NCBI GenBank assembly: GCA_002733665.1
Contig: NVWM01000027.1
Location: 168,342 to 232,341, forward strand
Direction: 5' to 3'
DNA length: 64,000 bases
From: Lutibacter sp.
Lineage (GTDB): Bacteria; Bacteroidota; Bacteroidia; Flavobacteriales; Flavobacteriaceae
Part shown: positions 1 to 9,536 of the stretch, in pieces
Position numbering within the stretch: the stretch's first letter is position 1
Layout of the letters: each line of letters begins with the position of its first letter
Notes under the pieces: generated by a model
Databases searched by the model: none
Seen by the model: only the letters and a program-made list of their open reading frames with translations
Told to the model about the DNA's origin: nothing
Translations under genes and position numbers: made by a program

Positions 1-33
1 ATCTCCTTTTATGTTTTTAATGAAATTACTCAT
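1..33 (-). CDS. ftsW: Cell division protein FtsW, N-terminal fragment
   Basis: Only the first 11 codons are inside the window (MSNFIKNIKGD), starting at an ATG at 33 directly after the murD stop codon with no spacer. Position after murD in the dcw cluster, and the resemblance of this start to flavobacterial FtsW proteins, suggest the SEDS-family peptidoglycan polymerase that works with FtsI. The rest lies outside the window, so the call rests on synteny and a short N-terminus. Confidence 0.6.
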   Translation of the reverse strand, partial: MSNFIKNIKGD

Positions 34-1365
34 TTATAATTCTCTTACAGCTTGTTTAAATTGACGTCCTCTATCTTCATAATTTTCAAACAAATCAAAA
101 CTTGCACATGCTGGAGATAACAATACAGAATCGCCTTTTTCAGCAATTTTATATGCTACTTTTACAGCTTCTTCAGCTCCTTTTGTTTCTACTATCAGAT
201 CGATTACATTTTCAAAAGTTTTTACAATTTTTTGATTATCTGTACCTAAACAGATTATCGCCTTTACTTTTTCTCGGACTAAAGGCATCAAATCAAAATA
301 ATCATTTCCTTTATCTACACCTCCAACAATCCAAACTGTTGGTGTTTTTACACTATCTAAAGCATAAAATGTTGCGTTGATATTTGTTGCTTTTGAGTCA
401 TTGATATACTGAACTCCGCTGATTTTTAACACTTTTTCTAAACGATGTTCAGCGCCTTCAAAATCTTCTAAACTCTCTCTAATTGTTTCTTTTCTAACTT
501 TCAACAACTGTGCAGTCATAGCAGCAGCCATTGAGTTTTTTACATTGTGTTTTCCTTGTAATGCTAATGATGTAATTCCCATCTTAATTTCGTCTTTGTT
601 AGTCTTGATTATTATATTGTTACCTCTTAGAAACGCTCCTTTTTTTAATGATTTTTTAATCGAAAAAGGAAGCAGTTTCGCTTCTGTTTTATTGTTCTCT
701 AACCATTTTAGAATAACGATATCATCTCCATCATAAATCAAATAATCATCTTTGGTTTGATTCATTGTTATTCTAAATTTAGAATCGATATAATTTTCAA
801 ATTTGTAATCATATCTATCTAAATGGTCAGGTGTAATATTGGTTATTATTGCAATATGTGGCGCAAATTTATCAATTCCATCTAACTGAAAACTACTCAA
901 CTCCAAAACATATTTATCATATTGATTTTCTGCAACTTGCTCTGCAAAACTATCCCCAATATTTCCTGCAACTCCAACATTCAGATCACCATTTTTTAAA
1001 ATATGGTGCGCCAACATTGTTGTTGTAGTTTTACCATTTGATCCTGTAATTCCTACAATCGTAGCATCAGTATATTGTGATGCAAATTCTATTTCAGAAA
1101 TTACTTTAGTTCCCAACTCATTCAACTTTTTTATAAGTGGAACAGTATCTGGAATTCCTGGACTTTTCATGACTACATCAGCAATTAAAACTGTTGCTTC
1201 TGTATGTCCATTCTCTTCAAATGGTATTTCGTTAATTAAAAGAACTTGTTTATATTTTTTTGCTATTGCTCCATTATCAGAAACAAAAACATTATACCCT
1301 TTTTGCTTGCCCAAAACTGCAGTTCCAACACCACTTTCTCCTGCTCCGAGCACAACTAATTTCAT
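34..1365 (-). CDS. murD: UDP-N-acetylmuramoyl-L-alanine--D-glutamate ligase
   Basis: Cytoplasmic Mur ligase that adds D-glutamate to UDP-MurNAc-L-Ala. The 443-residue protein has an N-terminal Rossmann-like UDP-binding start (VVLGAGESGVG), the Mur ligase P-loop GITGSNGKTTTT near residue 108, and the C-terminal ligase domain with NDSKATN near 320 and SPACASFD near 415. Length is normal for MurD. It sits one base downstream of mraY and abuts ftsW, so it is co-transcribed with the dcw cluster. No key motif is missing. Confidence 0.96.
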   Translation of the reverse strand: MKLVVLGAGESGVGTAVLGKQKGYNVFVSDNGAIAKKYKQVLLINEIPFEENGHTEATVLIADVVMKSPGIPDTVPLIKKLNELGTKVISEIEFASQYTDATIVGITGSNGKTTTTMLAHHILKNGDLNVGVAGNIGDSFAEQVAENQYDKYVLELSSFQLDGIDKFAPHIAIITNITPDHLDRYDYKFENYIDSKFRITMNQTKDDYLIYDGDDIVILKWLENNKTEAKLLPFSIKKSLKKGAFLRGNNIIIKTNKDEIKMGITSLALQGKHNVKNSMAAAMTAQLLKVRKETIRESLEDFEGAEHRLEKVLKISGVQYINDSKATNINATFYALDSVKTPTVWIVGGVDKGNDYFDLMPLVREKVKAIICLGTDNQKIVKTFENVIDLIVETKGAEEAVKVAYKIAEKGDSVLLSPACASFDLFENYEDRGRQFKQAVREL

Positions 1366-1366
1366 C

Positions 1367-2593
1367 TTATCTTAATTTTAGCGTTACTATCGTTAACACT
1401 GCCAATAATATTCCAACAATCCAAAATCGAGTTACAATTTTACTTTCATGATAACCTGATTTTTGATAATGATGATGTAATGGCGACATCTTAAAAATCC
1501 GCCTTCCTTCTCCAAATTTCTTTCGTGTATATTTAAAGTAACTTACCTGTAAAATCACCGATAAATTTTCTGCTAAAAATATTCCTGCCAATATTGGAAT
1601 CAACAACTCTTTACGTGTTGCTATTGCTAAAACTGCTATAATACCTCCAATCGTCAAACTCCCTGTGTCTCCCATAAATACTTGTGCTGGAAATGTATTG
1701 TACCATAAAAAACCTATCAATGCACCTGCAAAAGCACTGATAAAAATCACCATTTCACCAGAATTAGGTATGTACATAACATCTAGATAATCAGCAAAAA
1801 TGATGTTCCCAGAAATCCATGCAAAGATGCCAAGAGTTGCAACTATTATTACGGATGATCCTGCGGCGAGACCGTCAATACCATCAGTAAGATTTGCTCC
1901 GTTAGAAACGGCTGTAATAATAAATATCACAACTAAAATAAAAACTATCCAAGCATATTTTTCATAACCATCACCCAACCAACTCAAAGCAGTTGAATAA
2001 TCTAACTCGTTATTTTTAAAAAACGGAACTGTTGTTTTGGTTGATTTGTGCGCTTCGCCGAATAATCTTGGGGTTCCATTATCGGCGAGTTGCACAATTC
2101 CTTGAGGTATTTCTTCTTTGATAGTTACATCATCATTAAAATAGAGCATTGAACCGACAATAATTCCAAGTCCTACTTGACCAAGTATTTTAAAGCGTCC
2201 TTTTAAACCATCTTTATCTTTTTTAAATATTTTAATATAATCATCTACAAAACCGATAGCGCCCATCCATAATGTTGTGATTATCAGAATAATAATGTAA
2301 ATATTGTCAATTTTTGCAAACAACAAAACAGGAATCATTGTCGCTAAAATGATGATAATTCCTCCCATTGTTGGCGTTCCTCCTTTTTCTTTTTGACCTT
2401 CAAGACCTAAATCTCTTACTGTTTCTCCTACTTGTTTTCTACGTAAATAATTGATGATTTTTTTTCCGTAAATAGTAGAAATCAGTAATGAAAAAATAAA
2501 AGCCATTGCTGCACGGAATGTTATAAACTTAAACAGTCCTGCTCCAGCCAATTGGTAATGATTTTCTAAATATTCAAATAAATAATATAACAT
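1367..2593 (-). CDS. mraY: Phospho-N-acetylmuramoyl-pentapeptide transferase
   Basis: Polytopic inner-membrane enzyme that makes lipid I by moving phospho-MurNAc-pentapeptide onto undecaprenyl phosphate. Seen: many hydrophobic segments, [19 protein letters not shown] near residue 118, the active-site segment [10 protein letters not shown] near 234, GDTGSL near 310, and the C-terminal loop [17 protein letters not shown]. At 408 residues it is longer than the E. coli protein (about 360); the extra length is a hydrophilic loop around residues 165-205, which I believe is common in Bacteroidota. It lies between murE and murD with one-base gaps. Confidence 0.96.
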   Translation of the reverse strand: MLYYLFEYLENHYQLAGAGLFKFITFRAAMAFIFSLLISTIYGKKIINYLRRKQVGETVRDLGLEGQKEKGGTPTMGGIIIILATMIPVLLFAKIDNIYIIILIITTLWMGAIGFVDDYIKIFKKDKDGLKGRFKILGQVGLGIIVGSMLYFNDDVTIKEEIPQGIVQLADNGTPRLFGEAHKSTKTTVPFFKNNELDYSTALSWLGDGYEKYAWIVFILVVIFIITAVSNGANLTDGIDGLAAGSSVIIVATLGIFAWISGNIIFADYLDVMYIPNSGEMVIFISAFAGALIGFLWYNTFPAQVFMGDTGSLTIGGIIAVLAIATRKELLIPILAGIFLAENLSVILQVSYFKYTRKKFGEGRRIFKMSPLHHHYQKSGYHESKIVTRFWIVGILLAVLTIVTLKLR

Positions 2594-2594
2594 C

Positions 2595-4058
2595 TTATTT
2601 CTGTAATTCTTTTAAAATTGTTTGCGCTTTTTCATAATCATCAAAATTTGATCTTACGCCATTTATCTCTTGATATGCTTCGTGCCCTTTTCCTGCTATC
2701 AACAAAATATCTCCTTTATCAGCCAACTTTCCTGCAGTTTTAATTGCTTGCTCTCTATCTAAAATCGAAAGTGTTTTTTTATAATTTTGAGGTTCTACTC
2801 CTTGTTCAATCTCATCTATAATTGTCTGTGGATTTTCACTTCGTGGATTGTCAGAAGTGAAAATTACTTGTGTACTCAAAACAGCTGCAATATGTCCCAT
2901 TTTAGGACGTTTCGACTTGTCTCTATCTCCTCCACAGCCAATAACCGTAATCACCTTTTCGTTTCCTGTTCTAATATCATTTATCGTTTCTAACACGTTT
3001 TTTAAAGCATCTGGAGTATGTGCATAATCAATAATTGTAGTAATTCCTTTATCAGAAATAAAATATTGAAAGCGTCCTGAAACATTTTCTAATTCACTAA
3101 TCATCCTAAGCGTTTCAAATTTCTCTAATCCTAATAAATCTGCTGTCGCATAAATTGCTAATAAATTATATGCGTTAAAACTTCCAATCAATTTTACCCA
3201 AACTTCTGCGCCATCAATATTTAAAAGTAGTCCCGAAAAACGATTTTCAAGAATTCTCACTTTATAATCTGCCATTGTTTTTAATGCATATGACACTTTT
3301 TTGGCTTTTGTATTTTGCAACATAATTGTGCCATTCTTATCGTCTTCATTTATCAACGCAAAAGCCGTTTTTGGCAAGCTATCAAAAAATGATTTTTTGA
3401 CATCTCTATACTCAGCAAAAGTTGAGTGATAATCAAGATGATCATGCGTAAGGTTTGTGAAAATTGCACCTGAAAAATGTAATCCTTCTGTTCTTTTTTG
3501 ATGAATTCCGTGCGAACTCACTTCCATAAAGCAGTAATCAACACTGTTTTCAACCATTTCGTTTAAATAATGATTGATCGAAACAGAATTAGGGGTTGTA
3601 TGTGTTGCCACATATTCTGTTTCGCCAACCATAATATTCACCGTTGAAAGCAATCCGACTTTGTACCCTGACTTTCTGAATAAATTGTATAATAATGTTG
3701 CAATGGTCGTTTTACCATTGGTTCCTGTAATTCCTACTAGTTTTAATTTTTTTGATGGATTGTCGTAAAAGTTTGATGCAATTATTGCCAAAGCACTATT
3801 TGAATCATCAACTTGAACATATGTTATTCCTTCTTTTAATTCTTTTGGAATAACTTCACAAACAATAACCTTTGCTCCTAATTCTATCGCTTTAGTTATG
3901 TATTTATGCCCATCAACAGTCGCACCTTTTTGCGCTACAAAAAGTGTGTCTTTTTTTACTTTTCGAGAATCAAAAATAATTGCGCCTACAGACATATCTG
4001 TTGTTCCGTAAACAACGTTTACAGAAACTTTATATAATATGTCTTTTACTAATTGCAT
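2595..4058 (-). CDS. murE: UDP-MurNAc-tripeptide synthetase (meso-diaminopimelate adding)
   Basis: Adds the third peptide residue to UDP-MurNAc-L-Ala-D-Glu. The 487-residue protein has the P-loop [15 protein letters not shown] near residue 108, TTPNS near 152, a central DYAHTPDAL and the DNPRSENP motif near 405. DNPR is the signature of enzymes that use meso-diaminopimelate rather than lysine, as expected for a Gram-negative cell. Its stop shares a base with the ftsI start region at 4058, so translation is probably coupled with ftsI. Confidence 0.95.
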   Translation of the reverse strand: MQLVKDILYKVSVNVVYGTTDMSVGAIIFDSRKVKKDTLFVAQKGATVDGHKYITKAIELGAKVIVCEVIPKELKEGITYVQVDDSNSALAIIASNFYDNPSKKLKLVGITGTNGKTTIATLLYNLFRKSGYKVGLLSTVNIMVGETEYVATHTTPNSVSINHYLNEMVENSVDYCFMEVSSHGIHQKRTEGLHFSGAIFTNLTHDHLDYHSTFAEYRDVKKSFFDSLPKTAFALINEDDKNGTIMLQNTKAKKVSYALKTMADYKVRILENRFSGLLLNIDGAEVWVKLIGSFNAYNLLAIYATADLLGLEKFETLRMISELENVSGRFQYFISDKGITTIIDYAHTPDALKNVLETINDIRTGNEKVITVIGCGGDRDKSKRPKMGHIAAVLSTQVIFTSDNPRSENPQTIIDEIEQGVEPQNYKKTLSILDREQAIKTAGKLADKGDILLIAGKGHEAYQEINGVRSNFDDYEKAQTILKELQK

Positions 4059-6061
4059 TATGCTAATTCTAATTTTATAGTTGCGCCTTTGACTACTTTT
4101 TTTCCAATTTTTATAGATTGATTCTTTACCTTTCCATTTCCAACAAATATCACTTTCAACCCTAAATTCTCTAACAATGATAAAGCATCCATCACAACCA
4201 TCCCTATAACATTTGGTACCGTTTTTAATTGTTTTTCTGACACATTATTATACTTTTCAAAATCACTATTAACACTTGCAAAATTTGGCTCTTTGTTAAT
4301 AATTTCTTTTAAAAGTGGTGCATCAGTATATATTTTTTGTGCGATATCTTTAAAAACTGGTCCAGACACATCTGCTCCGTAATATCCTTTTTCAAGTTTT
4401 GGTTTGTGAATCACTACAATGCATGAATACTTAGGGTTTTCAGCAGGAAAATATCCTGTAAACGAAGAGATGTATTTTCTGTCTTTTTTCCATTCCTCAA
4501 AATCTCTATATTCGGTTCTTGCTGTTCCTGTTTTTCCTGCCATTGAAAAATCATCTTCATATAATTTTTCTCCCGTTCCCCTTACAATAACATTTTTTAA
4601 CATCTCTTGAACCTTGCTTATTGTAGCGTCTGAACATATTTTTGAATCAATAACTTCTTTCTCAAAAACCTTCACCCTTTTATCCCAAGAACGAATTTCT
4701 TTTACCAATCTTGGCTTCACCATTTCTCCATCATTGGCAATCGCATTATAAAAAGTAAGTGTTTGTAATGGAGTAAGACTCAAATTGTATCCATATGCAA
4801 TCGAAGGCAATGCATTTTTACTCCATATCTTATCTCCTGGAGCAGGAATGTTTGGTTTCCCCTCTCCCTTTAATGGCAAACCTAAAACATCATTAAGATG
4901 CATTTTCTTTAATTGATTGATAAATTTATTTGGATTCTTATTAAAGTTTTCATCTATCAATCGAGCAAAAGCAATATTTGATGAAACCTCTAATGCTCTT
5001 GCTGCAGAAATCTTACCATAACCACCTGTATGCGAGTCGCTAATACTTCTACCGTACATTCTATACTTACCTTTTGCTGTATCTACTACTGTACTTGAAT
5101 CTATGACTTTCAGTTCTAAAGCTGCAACCATCGACATTACTTTAAATGCAGATCCAGGCTCGTGAGATTCCCAAAGCGCATAATTTCTTTTTTCGTAATA
5201 CTTCCCGCTTTTTCCTCTTCCTAAATTAGATATAGCCTTAATTTCTCCTGTCTTAGTTTCCATCACTACAACACAACCGTGTTCTGCTTCATAATACTCT
5301 AATTGCCTCAACAATGAGTGATGCGCAATATCTTGCATATTCACATTTATAGTCGTTATAACATCTCTTCCGTCTTGCGGCTCTACTTCATTATTATCGC
5401 TAATTGGCTTCCATTGTCCTTGTGCAATTCGCTGCTTTCTTCTTACACCATAACTTCCTTTCAAATGCTTTTTATAAGCTCCTTCAATTCCTGGAGCGCC
5501 ACGATAATCATCATAACCGATAGTTCTTTCTGCTATTTTCCCAAGAGGATGTTCGCGCTTAGTGGATTGCTCTGCAATAAAACCACCTTTGTACATTCCC
5601 AAATTGAAAATCGGAAAGGTTTTCATTTTCTGATAATCCAAATACCCAATATTTCGAGCAATCAATAAGTATCTATTTGGTTTTGGAGTTCTATTTCTCG
5701 CCTTACGGATTAATCGTACATAATAATCTGATGACTTGCCCAACATTTTTGACAACTCAACGGAAAGCGCTTGTATGTTTTCTTCAAAAATTGCAGTATT
5801 ATCTGGTTTCGAAGCGTCCATTCTAATTTCATATCTCGACATAGAAGTTGCCAACAAACTACCATCATCTGCGTATACATTTCCACGATTTGCATGAATT
5901 GTGTCGTTTTTTATGGTGCGCTGTTCTGAAATAGCGATATATCTGTCGCCTTCAACGTATTGAATATTAGAAAGTTTGAAGATTATTGCGATAAAAAAAA
6001 TAGTCAAGAAGACAAAGAAAATATATAATCTATTCAATATGTTCTTTTTTTCTGTTGCCAA
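4058..6061 (-). CDS. ftsI: Division-specific transpeptidase (penicillin-binding protein) with C-terminal PASTA domain
   Basis: Septal peptidoglycan transpeptidase that partners FtsW. Seen in the 667 residues: one N-terminal membrane anchor (about 11-30), a dimerisation domain from about 45 to 210, and the transpeptidase domain with SxxK at S304-K307 (GSAFK), SxN at S360-N362 (SSN) and KTG at K510-G512 (AGKTGTART). Residues from about 614 form a PASTA-like domain (VPNVIGM...ALSLLENLGL). The PASTA tail is absent from E. coli FtsI but usual in Bacteroidota. It is flanked by the FtsL-like gene and murE with no real gaps. Confidence 0.95.
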   Translation of the reverse strand: MATEKKNILNRLYIFFVFLTIFFIAIIFKLSNIQYVEGDRYIAISEQRTIKNDTIHANRGNVYADDGSLLATSMSRYEIRMDASKPDNTAIFEENIQALSVELSKMLGKSSDYYVRLIRKARNRTPKPNRYLLIARNIGYLDYQKMKTFPIFNLGMYKGGFIAEQSTKREHPLGKIAERTIGYDDYRGAPGIEGAYKKHLKGSYGVRRKQRIAQGQWKPISDNNEVEPQDGRDVITTINVNMQDIAHHSLLRQLEYYEAEHGCVVVMETKTGEIKAISNLGRGKSGKYYEKRNYALWESHEPGSAFKVMSMVAALELKVIDSSTVVDTAKGKYRMYGRSISDSHTGGYGKISAARALEVSSNIAFARLIDENFNKNPNKFINQLKKMHLNDVLGLPLKGEGKPNIPAPGDKIWSKNALPSIAYGYNLSLTPLQTLTFYNAIANDGEMVKPRLVKEIRSWDKRVKVFEKEVIDSKICSDATISKVQEMLKNVIVRGTGEKLYEDDFSMAGKTGTARTEYRDFEEWKKDRKYISSFTGYFPAENPKYSCIVVIHKPKLEKGYYGADVSGPVFKDIAQKIYTDAPLLKEIINKEPNFASVNSDFEKYNNVSEKQLKTVPNVIGMVVMDALSLLENLGLKVIFVGNGKVKNQSIKIGKKVVKGATIKLELA

Positions 6062-6062
6062 C

Positions 6063-6395
6063 TTAATCTGCTTTACTATTTATTACTTTAATTTTTTTTG
6101 GTGGATTTTTTGAAGGTAACAATCCACGCTCTGCTACTTTTTTTTGTACTGCTGATTCAAGTTCCAGTCGCATAACCTTTGTCCTTGTATCTATAAACTC
6201 AGCTTTTAGTTCTCTAATTTCACTATTTAACTGAGCAATTTTTATTACTTTTTTGTCTGTGCTATGGGATCGAGAAATCATAAACAACAGCAGGAATACT
6301 ACGTATATAATCATCCGCCAATTTTTAAAGGCATCATCGCTTACAAGAAATTTTCCTTTTAAAACATTGTAAATATTTTGTTTTACTTTTCCCAT
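6063..6395 (-). CDS. FtsL-like cell division protein
   Basis: Small bitopic protein of 110 residues: a short cytoplasmic head, one membrane helix around residues 28-43 (IIYVVFLLLFMISR), then a likely coiled coil of alternating hydrophobic residues (IAQLNSEIRELKAEF...VMRLELESAVQKKVAERGL). This layout and its place between rsmH and ftsI match FtsL, which recruits FtsW-FtsI together with FtsB. Sequence similarity to FtsL is always low, so the call depends on topology and synteny. The stop is one base before ftsI. Confidence 0.85.
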   Translation of the reverse strand: MGKVKQNIYNVLKGKFLVSDDAFKNWRMIIYVVFLLLFMISRSHSTDKKVIKIAQLNSEIRELKAEFIDTRTKVMRLELESAVQKKVAERGLLPSKNPPKKIKVINSKAD

Positions 6396-7301
6396 TTACA
6401 CTTTTACTGCTATTCTCAATTTTGCACTTCGCGCTCTATTATTTTTCTTTATTTCTTCTCTTGATGGAATTATTAGCTTCCCAATTTTTTTTAACGGGAC
6501 TTCAAAATTTCCATAAAAATCTTTTTCAGGCTCTCCTTCAAACTGCCCGTTTCTGATAAACCTTTTCACTAATCTATCTTCTAATGAGTGGTAGGAAATT
6601 GCACTCAATCGTCCATTTTCATTCAACAAATCTGGAGTCTGCATCAAAAATTCTTTTAAAGCCTCCAACTCTTGATTCACTTCAATTCGTATGGCTTGAA
6701 AAATTTGAGCTAAAATCTTATGCTCCTTTGCTTGTGGTAAGAATTGCTGAAGCACTTCTTTTAAATCAAAACTTGTCATGATTTTTTTCTCCAATCGTGC
6801 GTCTGAAATTTTCTTAGCTAGTGCTCTAGCGTTTCTCAGCTCACCATAATTAAAAAGAATTGAACTTAACCTTTCCTCACTGTATCCATTCACAATTTTA
6901 AAAGCAGACAACTCATCATTTTGATTCATTCTCATATCTAACTTCGCATCAAAACGAGTAGAAAACCCTCGTTCTGCCTCATCAAATTGATGGGATGACA
7001 CCCCAAAATCAGCAAGTATTCCATCCACTTTTTTTATTCCGTAAAACCGTAAGAACCTTTTTATATATCTAAAATTTTCTGGAACCAACACAAATCGCTC
7101 ATCATCTATTTTATTATCTTGCGCATCCTTATCTTGATCAAAAGCAAACAACCTTCCTTCATTACCCAATCTATTTAAGATTTCTCTTGAATGCCCTCCT
7201 CCTCCAAAAGTCACATCAACATAAATGCCGTTTGGCTTGATATTTAAACCATCAATACTTTGGCGCAATAAAACTGGATTATGATATTCCATCCTCATCA
7301 T
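6396..7301 (-). CDS. rsmH: 16S rRNA (cytosine(1402)-N4)-methyltransferase
   Basis: MraW-family methyltransferase that modifies C1402 in the ribosomal P site using S-adenosylmethionine. The 301-residue frame contains YVDVTFGGGGHSREIL near residue 29, DFGVSSHQFD near 98, RGFSTR/LDMRM near 112 and the C-terminal SYHSLEDRLVKRF. The frame can start at MMRMEY (7301), MRMEY or MEYHNP (7292); all overlap the end of mraZ by 14-23 bases, which suggests translational coupling. The MEYHNP start fits the family best. Confidence 0.96.
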   Translation of the reverse strand: MMRMEYHNPVLLRQSIDGLNIKPNGIYVDVTFGGGGHSREILNRLGNEGRLFAFDQDKDAQDNKIDDERFVLVPENFRYIKRFLRFYGIKKVDGILADFGVSSHQFDEAERGFSTRFDAKLDMRMNQNDELSAFKIVNGYSEERLSSILFNYGELRNARALAKKISDARLEKKIMTSFDLKEVLQQFLPQAKEHKILAQIFQAIRIEVNQELEALKEFLMQTPDLLNENGRLSAISYHSLEDRLVKRFIRNGQFEGEPEKDFYGNFEVPLKKIGKLIIPSREEIKKNNRARSAKLRIAVKV

Positions 7302-7752
7302 CTATTACATTTCCCATAACTTGCTCTGCCAATTCACCAAAATCAACAGTTGCATCATCTATTGCTTTTTCATAGCGTTCTTTATCCCAAATTTCAATGA
7401 TATTAACAGCAGATGACAAGACAACCTCCTTGGTAATTCCTGCAAATTTTTGCAAATCATTTGGTATTAATAACCTTCCAGAGGAGTCTAATTCTACTAT
7501 TTTTACTCCTGCAGTAAATCGTCTTATAAAGTCATTATTCTTTTTTCTAAATCTATTTAACCTACTTACCTTCTGCATCATATCATTCCATTCCTGCATT
7601 GGATACAACTCCAAACAAGGTTGAAAAACGGCACGCTTCAACACAAAACCTTCTTGCAACACAGGAGACAATTGCTTTTTTAAAGCAACTGAAAGCATCA
7701 AACGCCCTTTGACATCTGCTTTACATTCATATGTTCCAATTAAGTTTATCAT
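7279..7752 (-). CDS. mraZ: Transcriptional regulator MraZ
   Basis: First gene of the division and cell wall operon. The 157-residue protein has two AbrB/SpoVT-like repeats, each with the family motif D-x-x-G-R (DVKGRLMLS near residue 14, DSSGRLLIP near 90). MraZ forms ring-shaped oligomers and binds closely spaced repeats at its own promoter; three such repeats are visible upstream (7788-7817), so autoregulation is likely here. Start at the ATG at 7752, 20 bases after the TAnnTTTG box. Confidence 0.95.
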   Translation of the reverse strand: MINLIGTYECKADVKGRLMLSVALKKQLSPVLQEGFVLKRAVFQPCLELYPMQEWNDMMQKVSRLNRFRKKNNDFIRRFTAGVKIVELDSSGRLLIPNDLQKFAGITKEVVLSSAVNIIEIWDKERYEKAIDDATVDFGELAEQVMGNVIDDEDGIS

Positions 7753-7771
7753 TTTTATCCTGTACTGTTTT

Positions 7772-7779
7772 CAAAAGTA
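7772..7779 (-). promoter_or_regulatory. Promoter -7 box of the mraZ (dcw) operon
   Basis: On the minus strand TACTTTTG matches the Bacteroidota -7 consensus TAnnTTTG. It would place the transcription start near 7765 and give a leader of about a dozen bases before the mraZ ATG. The usual -33 region is taken up by the MraZ boxes. Confidence 0.6.
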
Positions 7780-7787
7780 AATAATTA

Positions 7788-7817
7788 TTTCCACTTTTTA
7801 CCACTTACTACCACTTT
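7788..7817 (-). promoter_or_regulatory. MraZ operator: three tandem 10-bp boxes
   Basis: On the minus strand three contiguous 10-bp units read AAAGTGGTAG, TAAGTGGTAA and AAAGTGGAAA, so an AGTGG core recurs every 10 bp. Known MraZ sites are three or four short G-rich boxes with one helical turn spacing in front of mraZ. The array covers the position of the -33 element, so bound MraZ would be expected to block RNA polymerase. Confidence 0.8.
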
Positions 7818-7975
7818 TGTTAATAACTTTTCTTTTTGAAAAAAAGCGCACAGTATCTTATTGATTATCAGTAGTTTTTATTCTCTTTGGAATTTTAATA
7901 TGCGATGTATCTAAAAAAATCGTATTTTGCTCTAAATTGGTTACATTTGCCGTTAATAAAATTGAGAGGATTATA

Positions 7976-8740
7976 ATGAGTTATACGCTTAAAAAGGAAG
8001 GAAAATTCAATTATATTGAAGAAGGTGAAGGACAGCCAATTATTGTGCTTCATGGCTTGATGGGTGCATTGAGTAATTTTGATGGCATAACTTCTCATTT
8101 TTCTAAAAAAGGATACAAAGTATTGATTCCAGAAATGCCTTTATACACCTTACCTATAATTAAAACCAACGTAAAAAACATATCAAAATTTATCCAAGAG
8201 TTTATAAATTATAAAGAAATTGATAATATAATTTTTATAGGAAACTCTTTAGGAGGTCACGTCTCATTATATTTTGCTAAGCACAATCTTAAAAAAATCA
8301 AAGCACTCGTTCTTACGGGAAGTTCAGGATTGTATGAAAAATCAATGGGAGATTCTTATCCAAAACGAGGTGATTATCAGTACATTAAAGAGAAGACTGA
8401 AGCTGTTTTTTACAACAAAAATATTGCAACTAAAGAAATGGTTGATGACCTTTTTGAACTTGTAAATGACAGAAGCAAAGTAATCAGAACATTGTCAATG
8501 GCAAGAAGTGCAATTCGTCATAATATGGCAGAAGACATCCCAAACATGGATGTACCTACTTGCATAATTTGGGGAAAACAAGACGAAGTAACTCCACCTG
8601 AAGTTGCTGATGATTTTCACAGATTACTTCCTGATTCTGATTTATTTTGGATAGATAAATGTGGTCATGCACCAATGATGGAACATCCAGATGAATTTAA
8701 CGCCATTTTAAGTAATTGGTTCGATAAACGAAAGATTTAA
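7976..8740 (+). CDS. Alpha/beta fold hydrolase
   Basis: Cytoplasmic hydrolase of 254 residues from the ATG at 7976; an in-frame TTG 39 bases upstream lies inside a promoter-like region and is less likely. Seen: oxyanion strand VLHGLMGA, nucleophile elbow GNSLGGH, acid in GKQDEVTPPE and the catalytic histidine in CGHAPMMEHP. These form a complete Ser-Asp-His triad. The substrate cannot be predicted. It is divergent from mraZ and just upstream of engB (4-base gap), so the two are probably co-transcribed. A TACATTTG box at 7942-7949 could be its promoter, but no -33 element was found. Confidence 0.85.
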   Translation: MSYTLKKEGKFNYIEEGEGQPIIVLHGLMGALSNFDGITSHFSKKGYKVLIPEMPLYTLPIIKTNVKNISKFIQEFINYKEIDNIIFIGNSLGGHVSLYFAKHNLKKIKALVLTGSSGLYEKSMGDSYPKRGDYQYIKEKTEAVFYNKNIATKEMVDDLFELVNDRSKVIRTLSMARSAIRHNMAEDIPNMDVPTCIIWGKQDEVTPPEVADDFHRLLPDSDLFWIDKCGHAPMMEHPDEFNAILSNWFDKRKI

Positions 8741-8744
8741 TCTT

Positions 8745-9356
8745 GTGAAAATAAATACCGCTACTTTTATCATCAGCAATTCAGATGTTTCTAAATGTCC
8801 TGCTGAAAAAACTCCTGAATACGCTTTTATTGGACGCTCAAACGTTGGTAAATCATCTCTAATCAACATGTTGACCAATCACAAAAAATTGGCAAAAATT
8901 TCTGGAAGACCTGGGAAAACTCAATTAATTAATCATTTTAAGATAAACGATAAATGGTTTTTGGTCGATTTACCAGGATATGGTTACGCTAAAGTTTCAA
9001 AAACCATAAAAAAGGCTTTTCAGAGTTTTATTAAAGATTATTTCTTACAAAGAGAGCAATTAGTTTGCACATTTGTATTGGTAGATTCTCGTCATGAGCC
9101 GCAAAAAATTGATCTTGAATTCATGGAGTTTCTTGGAGAAAATGGTATTCCGTTTTGTATCATCTTTACAAAAGCAGACAAACTTGGAAGTTCTATGTTA
9201 AATAAGAACATTACCAAATATAAAAAAGGGATTCTTAAGTCTTGGGAATCTGTTCCGACACATTTTATTACATCTTCTGAATCAGAAATGGGAAAAGAAG
9301 ACGTTTTAAATTTTATAGGGAAAATCAACATTGACGTTGCCGATAATTTTAAGTAA
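8745..9356 (+). CDS. engB: Ribosome biogenesis GTPase EngB (YsxC/YihA)
   Basis: Small TRAFAC GTPase required for assembly of the large ribosomal subunit. The 203 residues show the G1 loop GRSNVGKSS near 27, the switch I region GRPGKTQ with a conserved threonine, G3 DLPGYGYAKV near 75 and G4 TKADK near 143. It starts at GTG (8745), four bases after the hydrolase stop; no ATG lies nearby in frame. Confidence 0.93.
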   Translation: MKINTATFIISNSDVSKCPAEKTPEYAFIGRSNVGKSSLINMLTNHKKLAKISGRPGKTQLINHFKINDKWFLVDLPGYGYAKVSKTIKKAFQSFIKDYFLQREQLVCTFVLVDSRHEPQKIDLEFMEFLGENGIPFCIIFTKADKLGSSMLNKNITKYKKGILKSWESVPTHFITSSESEMGKEDVLNFIGKINIDVADNFK

Positions 9357-9392
9357 CAATAAGGGTAAAATGTGAAATGCAATAAACAGACG

Positions 9393-9494
9393 TGTCATTT
9401 CGACAATAGGAGAAATCTCATACAGAGAATCAGGTATTGATTTATATAATTGAGCAATATGATGCGATCTCTCCTCGTTCCTCGTTCGAAATGA
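9393..9494. repeat. Dispersed inverted repeat (MITE/REP-like)
   Basis: About 100 bp bounded by TGTCATTTCGA on the left and its complement TCGAAATGA on the right, with further internal complementarity (GGAGAAATCTC against GATCTCTCCTC). It fills the gap between engB and the RluA gene. Similar non-coding repeats ending in GTCA/TGAC occur at several other gaps in this window, so it is probably a non-autonomous repeat family. Confidence 0.6.
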
Positions 9495-9536
9495 TAAAAA
9501 CTGAAGACTGACAACTGCTGACTGAATACTAATTAA

